A stretch of 64,000 nt of DNA, from NCBI RefSeq assembly GCF_000620505.1, contig NZ_JIBC01000009.1, positions 1-64,000 of the forward strand. Direction: 5' to 3'. Both the position numbers and the translations under genes were made by a program. The notes under the pieces were generated by a model. The model had not been told where the DNA came from. It did not search any database and worked only from the letters and a program-made list of their open reading frames with translations. Shown piece after piece: positions 50,772-60,207 of the stretch (within the stretch, counting starts at the first letter, position 1; each line of letters begins with the position of its first letter). This stretch comes from Sulfitobacter sp. 20_GPM-1509m. Lineage in GTDB: Bacteria; Pseudomonadota; Alphaproteobacteria; Rhodobacterales; Rhodobacteraceae.

Positions 50772-52964
50772 ATGAAGAACACGACACGCGGCAAGCGTCC
50801 TTTGGTGGCAGACAAACGGTCTGGTGCCGCTTCCAGGAAGAAACCGACCACACCACGCAAACCCCCGGTGAAACGCCGCAAGCCCACGCCGCCCCGGCGT
50901 GGTGGCATTGTCGGGTTGTTCCTGTGGATCATCCGATTCATCGTGCGCCTGTTCTGGGCGGTGACCTGGCGCGGCACGCTTGCCTTGGTTGTCGTGATCG
51001 GCCTGTGGGTGGGCTATACCGCCACGACCTTGCCCGACCTCGAAGAGCTGTTGGACGGCCGCGCACGCGGATCGGTGACGCTCAAGGATTACCAGGGCGC
51101 TACATTTGCATGGCGCGGTGACCAGTTCGGCGGCGTCGTGACCGCGCAAACGGTGTCCCCCAACCTTTTGCACGCCATTGTCGCCACCGAGGACAAGCGA
51201 TTCTACAAACACGTCGGTGTCAGCCCGCGCGGCATCGCCAGCGCCATTCGCATCAACCTGCGTGAAGGACGCGGCCCACTGGACGGGCACGGCGGTTCGA
51301 CCATCACACAGCAGGTGGCAAAGCTGTTGTGCCTGGGCACACCCTATGATCCGACCACCGGGCAATCCGAGAAGGAATATGAACAGGAGTGCCGTCGCGG
51401 GACACTGCAGCGCAAGATCTACGAGGCCGTCTATGCGATGGCGATGGAAGCCAAGTATTCCAAGGATGACATTCTCACGATCTACATGAACCGCGCCTTC
51501 CTGGGTGCCGGTGCCCGTGGGTTCGAGGCGGCAAGCCAGCGTTACTTTGGCAAATCGGCCGCCAATGTGACCCCCGCCGAGGCCGCGATGCTGGCAGGCC
51601 TGCTGGTCGCGCCCACCCGGTTTGCCCCCACCAACGATCTGGCGCGGTCGCAGAACCGCGCGGCGACAATCATCCGGCTGATGAACGAACAGGGATACCT
51701 GACCAACGCGCAGGCCGCCGAGGCACAGGCCAATCCTGCCGAGCTGAGCGAGGCCGCAGCGGCGCGTGCGGGCGGGTATTTCGCCGACTGGGTGATGTCG
51801 TCCGGTCCCGAATTCTTTACCCGTCAAACCACCGAGGACGTGATCATCCGCACCACGCTGGACCAACGCATCCAGCGGGCAGCCGAAGAGGGCTTGAGGT
51901 GGATCTTTGAGAACAAGGTCCGCGAGGGGTCCAAGGCGCAGGCAGCGATTGTCGTGATGGACGCCGACGGTGCCGTGCGCGCCATGGTGGGCGGACGCGA
52001 GAACCAGGTGGCCGGTGCCTTTAACCGCGCCACGCAGGCGCTGCGCCAGACCGGTTCGGCCTTCAAGCCGTTCGTTTATGCCACCGCGCTGGACCTGGGA
52101 TATTCGCCGCTTGATACCGTCGAGGACGCACCTTTGACGATCAACATACCCGGTTCCGGCCCATGGTCCCCCAAGAACTACACCAACCGTTACCTGGGCA
52201 CCGTGACACTGGCCAAGGCGCTCGAGGAATCGCTGAACATTCCGGCTGTGAAGATATCTGAATACGTGGGCCGCGATCTGGTCCGGCGTGTCGCCAGCGG
52301 CTTTGGCATCGAAAGCGATCTGGCCGCGGGGCCTGCGCTGGCGCTGGGCGCGTCGGAAAGCACGCTGATCGAAATGACAGGCGCCTATGCCGGTTTCCTG
52401 AATGGTGGGTCGTCGGTCACACCCTACGGCCTGACCGAGCTGCGCCTGCTGGGCGATGATGAACCCCTGATGGGCACCGGCGGCGGCATCGGCGAACGGG
52501 TGATCCAGGAAGAGGCCGCGCGTCAACTGGTCTGGATGATGGAAAAGGTTGTCAGCGAAGGCACTGGCGCGCGGGCGCAGTTCGGCGGACGCGAGATCGC
52601 GGGCAAGACCGGCACAACGCAGGCGGCGCGGGACGCGTGGTTTATCGGGTTCACTGGCAACTATGTGGCCGGTGTCTGGATGGGCTACGACGACAACACG
52701 CCGCTGACAGGGGTGACAGGCGGCGGGCTGCCCGCAGAGATCTGGCGTGAAGTCATGGTGCGTGTGCACGAAGGTGTGCCTGACACGCCGCTGCCGATGG
52801 ACGCGCCGCGCGGGGCACAGCATGTCGTGGATACGCCAGTTGAACAGCCTCGGCCATCAACGACGGAAAACATCATCAACAACCTGCTGCGGGACATTCT
52901 GGGTGGAGGTGGTGGCAACGCGTCGCCGTCGTCTCAGCCGCAAATCAACGGCGGGGAGCGGTAA
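50772..52964 (+). CDS. class A penicillin-binding protein (glycosyltransferase/transpeptidase)
   Basis: A 730-residue peptidoglycan synthase. A very basic cytoplasmic N-terminus (about 1-45, many KRP residues) is followed by a membrane anchor (about 60-85). The GT51 domain has the catalytic Glu in VATEDKRFYKHVGVSP and GGSTITQQVAKLL. The transpeptidase has the nucleophile in TGSAFKPF (S-x-x-K), then SLN and KTGTTQ. The Gly-rich C-terminal tail (LGGGGGNASPSS) is probably disordered. Length fits the PBP1A/1C group. It is divergent from glnK, and its stop codon lies within a strong hairpin. Confidence 0.92.
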   Translation: MKNTTRGKRPLVADKRSGAASRKKPTTPRKPPVKRRKPTPPRRGGIVGLFLWIIRFIVRLFWAVTWRGTLALVVVIGLWVGYTATTLPDLEELLDGRARGSVTLKDYQGATFAWRGDQFGGVVTAQTVSPNLLHAIVATEDKRFYKHVGVSPRGIASAIRINLREGRGPLDGHGGSTITQQVAKLLCLGTPYDPTTGQSEKEYEQECRRGTLQRKIYEAVYAMAMEAKYSKDDILTIYMNRAFLGAGARGFEAASQRYFGKSAANVTPAEAAMLAGLLVAPTRFAPTNDLARSQNRAATIIRLMNEQGYLTNAQAAEAQANPAELSEAAAARAGGYFADWVMSSGPEFFTRQTTEDVIIRTTLDQRIQRAAEEGLRWIFENKVREGSKAQAAIVVMDADGAVRAMVGGRENQVAGAFNRATQALRQTGSAFKPFVYATALDLGYSPLDTVEDAPLTINIPGSGPWSPKNYTNRYLGTVTLAKALEESLNIPAVKISEYVGRDLVRRVASGFGIESDLAAGPALALGASESTLIEMTGAYAGFLNGGSSVTPYGLTELRLLGDDEPLMGTGGGIGERVIQEEAARQLVWMMEKVVSEGTGARAQFGGREIAGKTGTTQAARDAWFIGFTGNYVAGVWMGYDDNTPLTGVTGGGLPAEIWREVMVRVHEGVPDTPLPMDAPRGAQHVVDTPVEQPRPSTTENIINNLLRDILGGGGGNASPSSQPQINGGER

Positions 52965-52987
52965 CGCCCCCCAAAGGGGCGTTACCG
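52959..52987. terminator. 12-bp hairpin overlapping the penicillin-binding protein stop codon
   Basis: CGGTAACGCCCC (52959-52970) pairs perfectly with GGGGCGTTACCG (52976-52987) over CCAAA. The TAA stop lies within the left arm. It separates the penicillin-binding-protein gene from the convergent mlaC gene, with only a weak T-rich tail. Confidence 0.65.
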
Positions 52988-53001
52988 ATTCGATTTGTGG
53001 C

Positions 53002-53595
53002 TCAGCCCATGCGGGCGAGGTCTGCGATCATCTTGTCGATGTTGCCACCGTTGCGGTCCAGCAAGGAGCCGATTTCGGTGCGTTCCGTCAGCAGCAGGTT
53101 CACGCCTTCGATGAACATGTTGTAGAACAGGTTGCGACCCGATTTGTCCGACACAAGGAACGTGACCTCAAAGGGCGCTTCGCCGCGCAGGTAGGCCGTC
53201 GTCTTGATCTCGTAGCCGGCCTTGATCTGGCGCGCGGATTTCACTTCGATCCGGCCACCGATGAATTCGCGGAACCGCTTGCCGTACTTGCGTGAAATAT
53301 AGCCGGCGAAGACATCGCCGAACTGGCGTTTCTGCGCCGCGGAGGCACTGCGCCCGTCCACGCCCAGGGCGTATTGGGCCATGATCGGCACATCACCGTA
53401 TTTGGCGAAGATGTTCTTGAAATCGCCGATCATCGCCGCTTCGGACTTGCCCGAACCGATGACCCGGTTGATCTCGGCCACCAGCCCGTCAACGAGCGTG
53501 CGCGCCTGTGCTTCGGTCAGTGCCCAGACCGGACCGGCCACAAGGGCACCGCCGGAAGCTGCAAGGAAAGTGCGTCGTGTCAGGTTATTGAGCAT
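53002..53595 (-). CDS. mlaC: phospholipid-transport periplasmic protein MlaC
   Basis: A 197-residue periplasmic carrier. A Tat-like signal (NNLTRRTFLAASGGALVAGPVWA) precedes the MlaC/Ttg2D domain, with FGDVFAGYISRKYGKRFREF and DKSGRNLFYNMFIEGVNLLLTERTEI. MlaC shuttles phospholipids between the outer-membrane MlaA complex and an inner-membrane ABC transporter. It overlaps the upstream mlaA gene by 11 bp and no mlaBDEF genes are in the window. I used the ATG at 53595; an upstream ATG would lie inside mlaA. Confidence 0.9.
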   Translation of the reverse strand: MLNNLTRRTFLAASGGALVAGPVWALTEAQARTLVDGLVAEINRVIGSGKSEAAMIGDFKNIFAKYGDVPIMAQYALGVDGRSASAAQKRQFGDVFAGYISRKYGKRFREFIGGRIEVKSARQIKAGYEIKTTAYLRGEAPFEVTFLVSDKSGRNLFYNMFIEGVNLLLTERTEIGSLLDRNGGNIDKMIADLARMG

Positions 53596-54379
53596 ATGGG
53601 TCCTCGTAAATGTCAGAGTACGGGTCGTCAGAGTATGGATCGCCGCCATCGGCGCCAACACTCGACCCCAGTTCAAATCGCCGGTTCTGAAGATAGATCA
53701 GGCGCGTTTGGGCATAGCTGTCCGCACTTTCGTACAGAATCGAATCGACCGTATCGGAATACCGTCCACGATCCCCCAGCCGCGAGGCCAGTTTGGCGCC
53801 GGTGCTGTAATATTTCTCAGGGCTGGGCAGTGAATAAGTCAGCGGGTTGGTAAACAGATCGACAATACGGCCTGCCGCGTCGCGGCGGGTTCCGGGGCCA
53901 ACGATTGGCGTTTCGACATATGGACCCTCGCCGACACCCCAGACATAGAGGGTCTCGCCGAAATCGGTGTCGTGCTGGGGCACTTTGAACTCGGTTGCGG
54001 CATCGACCAGCCCGCCAAAGCCCAGAACCGTGTTGGTCAGGAACCGCACCGTGGACAGGCCTGCACCGCGAAAATCACCCTGCAGCAGCGAATTCACCAT
54101 GACACTGGGCTGTGCCAGGTTGGTGGCAAAGTTTCCGATGCTGTCTTCGATCTCGTCGGGGACAGCCTTGGAATAGCCGCGCCCCGCAGGCCGCAAGACA
54201 GCCTTGTCCAGACTGCGGTTGAACGCGTGGACTTTTCGGTTCCGGGCCTCGTTGGGGTCGTAAATGCCGTCAGGGCTGACCGCGGCGGGGTCGGGTGCTG
54301 CGCAGGCCGAGACAAGGGCCAGAGCCAGTATGACAATCGGCAGGCGCGCCACAGGGGGCAGGAAGCGATAAACTGGCAA
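53585..54379 (-). CDS. mlaA: outer-membrane lipoprotein MlaA (VacJ)
   Basis: A 264-residue lipoprotein. The signal peptide ends in the lipobox VSAC (Cys26). It is followed by the MlaA domain: YDPNEARNRKVHAFNRSLDKAVLRPAGRGYSKAVP, TNLAQPSVMVNSLLQGDF and FLTNTVLGFGGLVDAATE. MlaA removes mislocalised phospholipids from the outer leaflet and passes them to MlaC, encoded next. The C-terminal tail is a short acidic/tyrosine repeat (DPYSDDPYSDIYEDPY) that is not typical of enteric MlaA. Confidence 0.92.
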   Translation of the reverse strand: MPVYRFLPPVARLPIVILALALVSACAAPDPAAVSPDGIYDPNEARNRKVHAFNRSLDKAVLRPAGRGYSKAVPDEIEDSIGNFATNLAQPSVMVNSLLQGDFRGAGLSTVRFLTNTVLGFGGLVDAATEFKVPQHDTDFGETLYVWGVGEGPYVETPIVGPGTRRDAAGRIVDLFTNPLTYSLPSPEKYYSTGAKLASRLGDRGRYSDTVDSILYESADSYAQTRLIYLQNRRFELGSSVGADGGDPYSDDPYSDIYEDPYAQ

Positions 54380-54547
54380 TGGAAATCTCCGTTTTTTAAC
54401 TTTAGACCGTACCTAATACTTTCATGGGCGATGCCCAGACGTGTAGCATGCGAATTATATCTCTGTGGCAGTTCAGCGACAGGGACTCTAAAGTCTTTAC
54501 GCCCGAAAGGGCATAGCAGTCGCCGTATATCAGGCGAAAAGGTGCCG

Positions 54548-56284
54548 ATGCAAAACCGGGTCCAGAAACTTGGGGTGGCCGAACTTCGGCGTGCCCGTTC
54601 CGAAAGCCGAAGCCTGTATTGGCTGGTGGGTGTGTTCAGTCTGTTTGCCAACCTGCTGATGCTCACGGGGCCACTTTACATGCTGTCGGTCTATGACCGC
54701 GTGCTGGGCAGCCGCTCCGAGGCGACGCTGATCGCTTTGTCGCTGCTGGTCCTGTTCCTCTATGGCGTCATGGGCATTCTGGACTACACCCGCAGCCGGA
54801 TCATGGCCCGCGTTGGCGCACGGTTCCAGATGCGGCTGGACCGCCGCGTCTTCGACGCCGTGGTGCGCAAATCCGCCGTGGCACCCGATCTGCAAACCCA
54901 ATCCGGCCTTGCCGATCTGGAAGCCGTGCAACGGTTCCTGACCTCGCCGGTTCTCATCGCGTTTTTCGACCTGCCATGGACTCCGATCTTTATGGCCGGG
55001 ATTTTCATGTTCCACCCGATGCTGGGCTGGCTGGCGGTGGGCGGTGGCGTGCTGCTGATCATCATCGCATTCCTGAACCAGTGGCTGTCGCGTGAACCGC
55101 AACTGCGCGCTGGTATCGCGGGTCAGCAAGCCGGGTCGATGTCGGACCAGCTTCGGATCGAGGCCGAGATGGTACAGGCCATGGGCATGCGCGATGCCGC
55201 CTTTACCCGCTGGTCCAAGACGCGCAGCCGCGCGCTGAAGGAACAGATCGCGGCAACCGATGTGGGCGGTACGTTTACCTCCATGACCAAAACCCTGCGG
55301 TTGTTCCTGCAAAGCGCGATGCTGGGTCTTGGGGCCTATCTGGTGCTGCAAAACGAAATGACGGCGGGTGCGATGATCGCGGGTTCGATCCTGCTGGGAC
55401 GGGCGCTCGCCCCGATCGAGATGATGCTGAACCAGTGGTCGCTGGTCCAGCGTGCGTCAAAGGGCTGGGACAACCTGGCCGAGCTTCTGGGCACGGTTCA
55501 ACCCGAGCAGCCGCGCACCGCATTGCCAAAGCCAAAGGCACGGCTTGTGGCGAAATCGCTGACCGTGGTGCCGCCGGGCGAAAAACAGGCATCGTTGCGC
55601 GGACTGAATTTCGAGCTGAAACCGGGCGAGGCGCTGGGTGTGATCGGGCCTTCGGGCGCGGGCAAATCGACGCTGGCGCGCTGCGTGACGGGCGTGTGGC
55701 GGCCTGCAGGCGGGTCGATCCGTTTGGACAGTGCCGCATTGGACCAATATGATCCCGACGTTCTGGGCCAGCATGTCGGCTATTTGCCGCAGCGGGTACA
55801 GCTCTTTGACGGCACCATTGCCGAAAACATCGCCCGTCTGGCCGAGGTGCCCGATGATGACGCCGTGGTGGCCGCTGCCAAAAAGGCGGACGCCCACGAG
55901 ATGATCCTCGAGTTTCCAGAAGGCTATGACACGCGGATCAATTCGGGCCAGCAGCGCCTGTCGGGCGGGCAGATCCAGCGCATCGGGCTGGCCCGCGCGC
56001 TCTATGCTGATCCTGTTATCATGGTGCTGGATGAGCCGAACTCGAACCTCGACAATGACGGTACCGAGGCGCTGAACCGCGCGATCCGCGCGATGAAGGC
56101 GGATGGACGGTCGGTCATGATCATGGCGCACCGGCCTTCGGCGATCGAAGAATGTGAAATGCTGCTGATCCTGGATCAGGGGATGCGCGTGGCCTTTGGT
56201 CCCAAGGACGAAGTGCTGAAGTCGAACGTCCAGAACCACCAGCAAATCACGCAGGCGCCCCGCCGCGCGGGAGGAATCACATGA
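54548..56284 (+). CDS. type I secretion system permease/ATPase (PrtD/HlyB-like)
   Basis: A 578-residue half-ABC exporter. Six membrane helices occupy about residues 20-310 (SLYWLVGVFSLFANLLMLTGPLYMLSVYDRVLGS begins the PrtD type). An ABC domain follows with Walker A GPSGAGKST, signature RLSGGQIQRIGLARAL and Walker B IMVLDEPNSNLD. There is no N-terminal peptidase-like domain, which fits PrtD-type exporters of RTX proteins. The start has AAAAGGTG upstream. Its stop overlaps the adaptor start. No TolC or RTX substrate gene is adjacent. Confidence 0.9.
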   Translation: MQNRVQKLGVAELRRARSESRSLYWLVGVFSLFANLLMLTGPLYMLSVYDRVLGSRSEATLIALSLLVLFLYGVMGILDYTRSRIMARVGARFQMRLDRRVFDAVVRKSAVAPDLQTQSGLADLEAVQRFLTSPVLIAFFDLPWTPIFMAGIFMFHPMLGWLAVGGGVLLIIIAFLNQWLSREPQLRAGIAGQQAGSMSDQLRIEAEMVQAMGMRDAAFTRWSKTRSRALKEQIAATDVGGTFTSMTKTLRLFLQSAMLGLGAYLVLQNEMTAGAMIAGSILLGRALAPIEMMLNQWSLVQRASKGWDNLAELLGTVQPEQPRTALPKPKARLVAKSLTVVPPGEKQASLRGLNFELKPGEALGVIGPSGAGKSTLARCVTGVWRPAGGSIRLDSAALDQYDPDVLGQHVGYLPQRVQLFDGTIAENIARLAEVPDDDAVVAAAKKADAHEMILEFPEGYDTRINSGQQRLSGGQIQRIGLARALYADPVIMVLDEPNSNLDNDGTEALNRAIRAMKADGRSVMIMAHRPSAIEECEMLLILDQGMRVAFGPKDEVLKSNVQNHQQITQAPRRAGGIT

Positions 56285-57591
56285 CCGAGGCCACGGAAAA
56301 AGCATGGAGCGCACGCGCGCCGGTTCTGTTCGGCCTGTTCGGCCTCATCGTCCTGTTTGGTGGCTTTGGCCTGTGGGCGACGCAAACCAATATCGCGGGG
56401 GCGATCATCGCATCTGGCCGGATCGAGGTCGACCGCAACCGCCAGATCGTACAGCACCCGACCGGCGGTGTTGTCGCCGAGATCGCGGTACAGGAAGGGG
56501 ACACCGTCAAGGCGGGCGATCTGCTGCTGGCGCTGGATGACCGGCAGGCCCGCTCGCAACTGGCGATCATCGAAGGCCAGCTTTACGAGCTGATGGCCCG
56601 CCGCGGACGGCTGGAGGCCGAGCGCGACCAGACCGACGAAGTGGTCTTTGAAGAGGAACTGATGCAGGCGGGCGCAGGCAACCCCGATCTCGAAGAGCTG
56701 ATCAGCGGCCAGCGCAACCTGTTCTTTGCCCGCCGCGACAGCGTTGCCGGTGAAACCGAGCAGCTGCAAAAACGCCAGGGGCAGATCCAGAACCAGATCG
56801 AGGGCATCGAGGCGCAGGAAAAGGCGCTGGGGTTGCAACTGGGCTTTATCGAGGAAGAGCTGACCAATCAGCAGGCACTGCTTGAAAAGGGGCTGGCGCA
56901 GGCCACGCGGGTTCTGGCGCTGCAGCGCCAACAGGCCAGCCTGGACGGGCAATTGGGCGAACTGGCGGCCAGCAAGGCGCAGGCCGAGGGGCGCATTACC
57001 GAGATTGATCTTGAGGTGCTCAAGCTCGCCTCTGCGCGGCGCGAAGAGGCGATCACCCGTCTGCGCGATCTGCGCTACCGCGAGCTGGAACTGGTCGAAC
57101 AGCGGGCATCTTTGTTGCAGGACATCGACAAGCTGCAGATTCGCGCACCGGTGTCGGGCATTGTCTATGCGATGCGCGTTCAAACGCCGCGCTCTGTCAT
57201 TCGCGGGGCTGACCCCGTGCTGTTCCTGATCCCCCAAGACCGCCCCTTGGTGATCGTGGCCCAAGTGGACCCGATCCACATTGACGAGGTGCACGTGGGC
57301 CAGCAGGTGAACCTGCGGCTGAGTGCGCTGGACCAACGCAGCACGCCCGAACTGGTGGGCGAGGTGGCGTTGATTTCCGCCGACGCCTTCGAGGATGAAA
57401 CGCTGGGACGGACCTATTACCGCGCCGAGATCACGCTGAACCCCGGCGAGTTGGAAAAATTGAAAGCGGGCGAGGTGTTGATTCCCGGCATGCCGGTCGA
57501 GGCCTTCATTCGCACCGCCGACCGCACCCCGATGGCCTATCTGATCAAGCCGTTTGCCGATTATTTCAAACGGGCGTTCCGCGAGACCTGA
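56281..57591 (+). CDS. type I secretion periplasmic adaptor (HlyD/PrtE-like)
   Basis: A 436-residue membrane-fusion protein. One inner-membrane helix (about 14-34) is followed by a barrel with HPTGGVVAEIAVQEGDTVKAGDLLLALD (lipoyl-like half), a long coiled coil of about 200 residues (rich in Q, E and R, for example LQKRQGQIQNQIEGIEAQEKALG) and a closing lipoyl/beta half. It spans the periplasm between the ABC exporter and an outer-membrane channel. The ATG overlaps the exporter stop (ATGA). It is followed by a 134-bp gap that carries an extragenic repeat. Confidence 0.9.
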   Translation: MTEATEKAWSARAPVLFGLFGLIVLFGGFGLWATQTNIAGAIIASGRIEVDRNRQIVQHPTGGVVAEIAVQEGDTVKAGDLLLALDDRQARSQLAIIEGQLYELMARRGRLEAERDQTDEVVFEEELMQAGAGNPDLEELISGQRNLFFARRDSVAGETEQLQKRQGQIQNQIEGIEAQEKALGLQLGFIEEELTNQQALLEKGLAQATRVLALQRQQASLDGQLGELAASKAQAEGRITEIDLEVLKLASARREEAITRLRDLRYRELELVEQRASLLQDIDKLQIRAPVSGIVYAMRVQTPRSVIRGADPVLFLIPQDRPLVIVAQVDPIHIDEVHVGQQVNLRLSALDQRSTPELVGEVALISADAFEDETLGRTYYRAEITLNPGELEKLKAGEVLIPGMPVEAFIRTADRTPMAYLIKPFADYFKRAFRET

Positions 57592-57635
57592 GCGTCGGAC
57601 GGGGGCCAGCCCCCCGTCGCTGCGCGCCGTCCCCC

Positions 57636-57658
57636 GGAGTTTATCGGGCAAGATGAAG
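57636..57658 (+). repeat. extragenic repeat copy 2
   Basis: GGAGTTTATCGGGCAAGATG plus AAG follows a C-rich run (CCCCCGGAG) in the gap before ridA. It matches 36489-36511 at 21 of 23 positions. Confidence 0.6.
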
Positions 57659-57725
57659 CTTTGGGCCTTTTGATTCTGCGGGCGAGGGACTAGCGTCGCG
57701 GCGAAATTCAGCATTGGAGAACGCG

Positions 57726-58184
57726 ATGAGCTTTGCAAAGAAACTGGCAGACCTGGGTGTGGAACTGCCGAATGCACCGGCCCCTGCGGCGAACTATGTG
57801 CCCTTCGTTCAGGTGGGCGACATGGTTTACGTGTCGGGTCAGATTTCCAACGGCCCTGACGGGTTCATCACCGGTAAACTGGGCGCGGATATGGACGTGG
57901 CGGCGGGCGCCGCAGCGGCGCGGACCTGTGCAATCAGCCTGCTGGCGCAGGTCAAGGCCGCCTGCGACGGCGACATCGACCGTCTGGTGCGCGTGGTCAA
58001 GCTGACCGCTTTTGTCAATTCGACCCCCGAGTTCACCGAGCAGCCCAAAGTGGTCAACGGCGCGTCCGATTTCCTGGTCGAAGCGCTGGGCGATGCCGGA
58101 CGGCATTCGCGCTCCGCGGTTTCGGCAGCGTCCTTGCCCCTGGGCGTGGCCGTCGAAATCGAAGGCATCTTTCAAGTCAAATGA
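57726..58184 (+). CDS. RidA-family protein (reactive enamine/imine deaminase-like)
   Basis: A 152-residue protein of the YjgF/YER057c/UK114 family, longer than the usual 125-130 residues owing to a leading SFAKKLADLGVELPNAPAPAANYVPFVQ. Family features are VGDMVYVSGQISNGPDG and the C-terminal RSAVSAASLPLGVAVEIE, which contributes the conserved RxxVxxxxLP pocket. RidA hydrolyses reactive 2-aminoacrylate-type intermediates of PLP enzymes. TTGGAGA precedes the ATG at 57726. The stop overlaps the ugpQ-type start. Confidence 0.85.
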   Translation: MSFAKKLADLGVELPNAPAPAANYVPFVQVGDMVYVSGQISNGPDGFITGKLGADMDVAAGAAAARTCAISLLAQVKAACDGDIDRLVRVVKLTAFVNSTPEFTEQPKVVNGASDFLVEALGDAGRHSRSAVSAASLPLGVAVEIEGIFQVK

Positions 58185-58948
58185 CCATGCGACTGCCGCA
58201 GGGGTTCCTGACTGTGCCGATTGCACATCGGGCCCTGCATGATGTGGCGGATGGCCGCCCCGAAAACAGCCGCGCGGCCATCCGCGCGGCGATTGAACAC
58301 GGTTACGGCATCGAGATCGACCTGCAACTGAGCGCCGATGGCCGCGCGATGGTGTTCCACGACTATGCGCTGGACCGGTTGGCCGAGGGCAGCGGGCCGG
58401 TGCGCCTGTGCGATGCGGCGACGCTGGGGCGGACGGTCCTGCGTGGCTCGGATGAGGGCATTCCCGATCTGGCCGAGGTCTTGGAGATCGTCGCGGGCGC
58501 TGTGCCGTTGCTGATCGAGATCAAGGATCAGGACGGCGCGATGGGCCCCGATGTCGGCCCGCTGGAGGATGCGGCGGCAAAGGTTTTGCGCGACTATCGC
58601 GGCCCGGTCGCGGTGATGTCATTCAACCCCCATTCCGTCGCGCGCATGGCAGAGGTTCTGCCGGATGTGCCGCGCGGGCTGGTGACCAGCGCCTATACGC
58701 CCGAGGAATGGCCGCTGAGCCTCGCGGTTTGCGAGCGGTTGCGTGACATACCGGACTACGCCCGCGTCGGTGCCTGTTTCATCAGCCACGAGGCCGAAGA
58801 TCTGGATCGCCCCCGCGTCGCCGAGCTGAAGGCTGCCGGTGCGGATGTGCTGTGCTGGACGATCCGCACCCCGGAAGCCGAGGCCGAGGCCCGCCGCGTG
58901 GCGCAGAACGTGACCTTTGAGCAGTATCTGCCGCGTCTGAAAGGTTGA
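58181..58948 (+). CDS. glycerophosphodiester phosphodiesterase (UgpQ-type)
   Basis: A 255-residue GDPD-fold enzyme. The catalytic block IAHRALHDVADGRPENSRAAIRAA holds the active-site His and Glu-Asn, IEIDLQLSADG the metal Glu and Asp, and MVFHDYALDRLAEG the second His. LLIEIKDQDG and the C-terminal LCWTIRTPEAEAEAR are typical. It releases glycerol-3-phosphate from glycerophosphodiesters and is cytosolic (no signal peptide). It overlaps the RidA gene by 4 bp, an ATGA coupling. Confidence 0.88.
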   Translation: MTMRLPQGFLTVPIAHRALHDVADGRPENSRAAIRAAIEHGYGIEIDLQLSADGRAMVFHDYALDRLAEGSGPVRLCDAATLGRTVLRGSDEGIPDLAEVLEIVAGAVPLLIEIKDQDGAMGPDVGPLEDAAAKVLRDYRGPVAVMSFNPHSVARMAEVLPDVPRGLVTSAYTPEEWPLSLAVCERLRDIPDYARVGACFISHEAEDLDRPRVAELKAAGADVLCWTIRTPEAEAEARRVAQNVTFEQYLPRLKG

Positions 58949-59019
58949 TCCCGCGTCATTGCAGCACACATAGAACCTGTGGCCGAAACCACCACGGCAA
59001 GAACAAGAGTTAGGCGGAC

Positions 59020-60207
59020 ATGGACGGGCAAGAGGTAGAGATCAGGGTCGTGCCCACGCTGGCACAGATCGACGCCGCCGCGTGGGACGCCTGCGCCTGT
59101 CCCGAGGCCGTGGATGGCGCCCGCCCCAACGATCCGTTCACGACCTACCGTTTCCTGCGCGCTTTGGAAGACAGCCGGTCGGTGGGCGCCGGCACCGGAT
59201 GGCAGCCGCAATACCTTGTGGCATCCATCGACGGTCAGGTGATCGGCTGCGCGCCGATGTACGTCAAATCGCACAGCCAGGGCGAATATATCTTTGACCA
59301 CAACTGGGCCCATGCCTACGAGCGGGCCGGCGGGCGCTATTACCCGAAACTCCAGATCGCGGTGCCGCACACCCCCGCGACGGGGCGGCGGTTTCTGGTA
59401 CATCCGGACTTTGCCGAGGCGGGGTTTGCCGCGCTGGTGCAGGGTGCCGTGCAACTGGCCGAAAACAACGGCATCTCGACCCTGCACGCCACGTTCTGCA
59501 CCGAAGCCGAGGCGGCACTGGGCGTTGAAATGGGGCTGATGCGCAGGGTCACGCAGCAGTTCCACTGGCACAACGACGGCTATCACAGCTTTGACGATTT
59601 CCTGGCCACCCTGTCCAGCCGCAAGCGCAAGAACATCCGCAAGGAACGCGCGCAGGCGCAGGATTTCGGCGGCGAGATCGAGGTGCTGACTGGCGACGCG
59701 ATCCAGCCACACCACTGGGATGCCTTCTGGGAATTCTATCAGGACACCGGCGCGCGCAAATGGGGCACACCCTATCTGACGCGGGACTTTTTCAATCAGG
59801 CCCAGGCGCACCTGCGCGACGACATCTATCTGGTGCTGGCACGGCGCGACGGGGAATACGTGGCCGGCGCGCTGAATTTCATCGGCGCACACGCGCTTTA
59901 TGGCCGCTATTGGGGCTGCACAGAGCATCACCCCTGTCTGCACTTCGAGCTGTGTTACTATCAGGCCATCGACATCGCCATCGCACAGGGGCTGAAAACG
60001 GTCGAGGCGGGTGCGCAAGGCGAACACAAACTGGCGCGGGGGTATCTGCCGACACCGACCCATTCTCTGCATTGGGTGGGTGATCCGGGTTTCTCTGACG
60101 CGATCGCGTCCTATCTAAAGGCCGAAGGCGAAGCCGTGGCCGAAGAGATCGAGGTTCTGACGGATTACGGCCCCTTCAAGAAAGTTCAAATCGAGGAACA
60201 GGAATGA
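59020..60207 (+). CDS. FemAB-like N-acyltransferase (GNAT fold, PF04339 type)
   Basis: A 395-residue protein. It has the double-GNAT layout of FemAB-like proteins: N-terminal [19 protein letters not shown], a central [24 protein letters not shown], then [29 protein letters not shown] and the conserved [31 protein letters not shown]-like segment near 300-330 (here LHFELCYYQ). It should transfer an acyl or aminoacyl group, perhaps to peptidoglycan or a lipid. The stop overlaps the next gene's ATG. Confidence 0.8.
   Translation: MDGQEVEIRVVPTLAQIDAAAWDACACPEAVDGARPNDPFTTYRFLRALEDSRSVGAGTGWQPQYLVASIDGQVIGCAPMYVKSHSQGEYIFDHNWAHAYERAGGRYYPKLQIAVPHTPATGRRFLVHPDFAEAGFAALVQGAVQLAENNGISTLHATFCTEAEAALGVEMGLMRRVTQQFHWHNDGYHSFDDFLATLSSRKRKNIRKERAQAQDFGGEIEVLTGDAIQPHHWDAFWEFYQDTGARKWGTPYLTRDFFNQAQAHLRDDIYLVLARRDGEYVAGALNFIGAHALYGRYWGCTEHHPCLHFELCYYQAIDIAIAQGLKTVEAGAQGEHKLARGYLPTPTHSLHWVGDPGFSDAIASYLKAEGEAVAEEIEVLTDYGPFKKVQIEEQE

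Noticed and set aside
50175-52823. 882-codon minus-strand frame including glnK
   Set aside because: Most of it is antisense to the penicillin-binding-protein gene. GlnK is the last 112 codons with its own GTG and ribosome site.
53972-54547. Upstream in-frame extension of the type I exporter gene
   Set aside because: It is antisense to mlaA and not protein-like. PrtD-type proteins start near residue 1 of the 54548 start.
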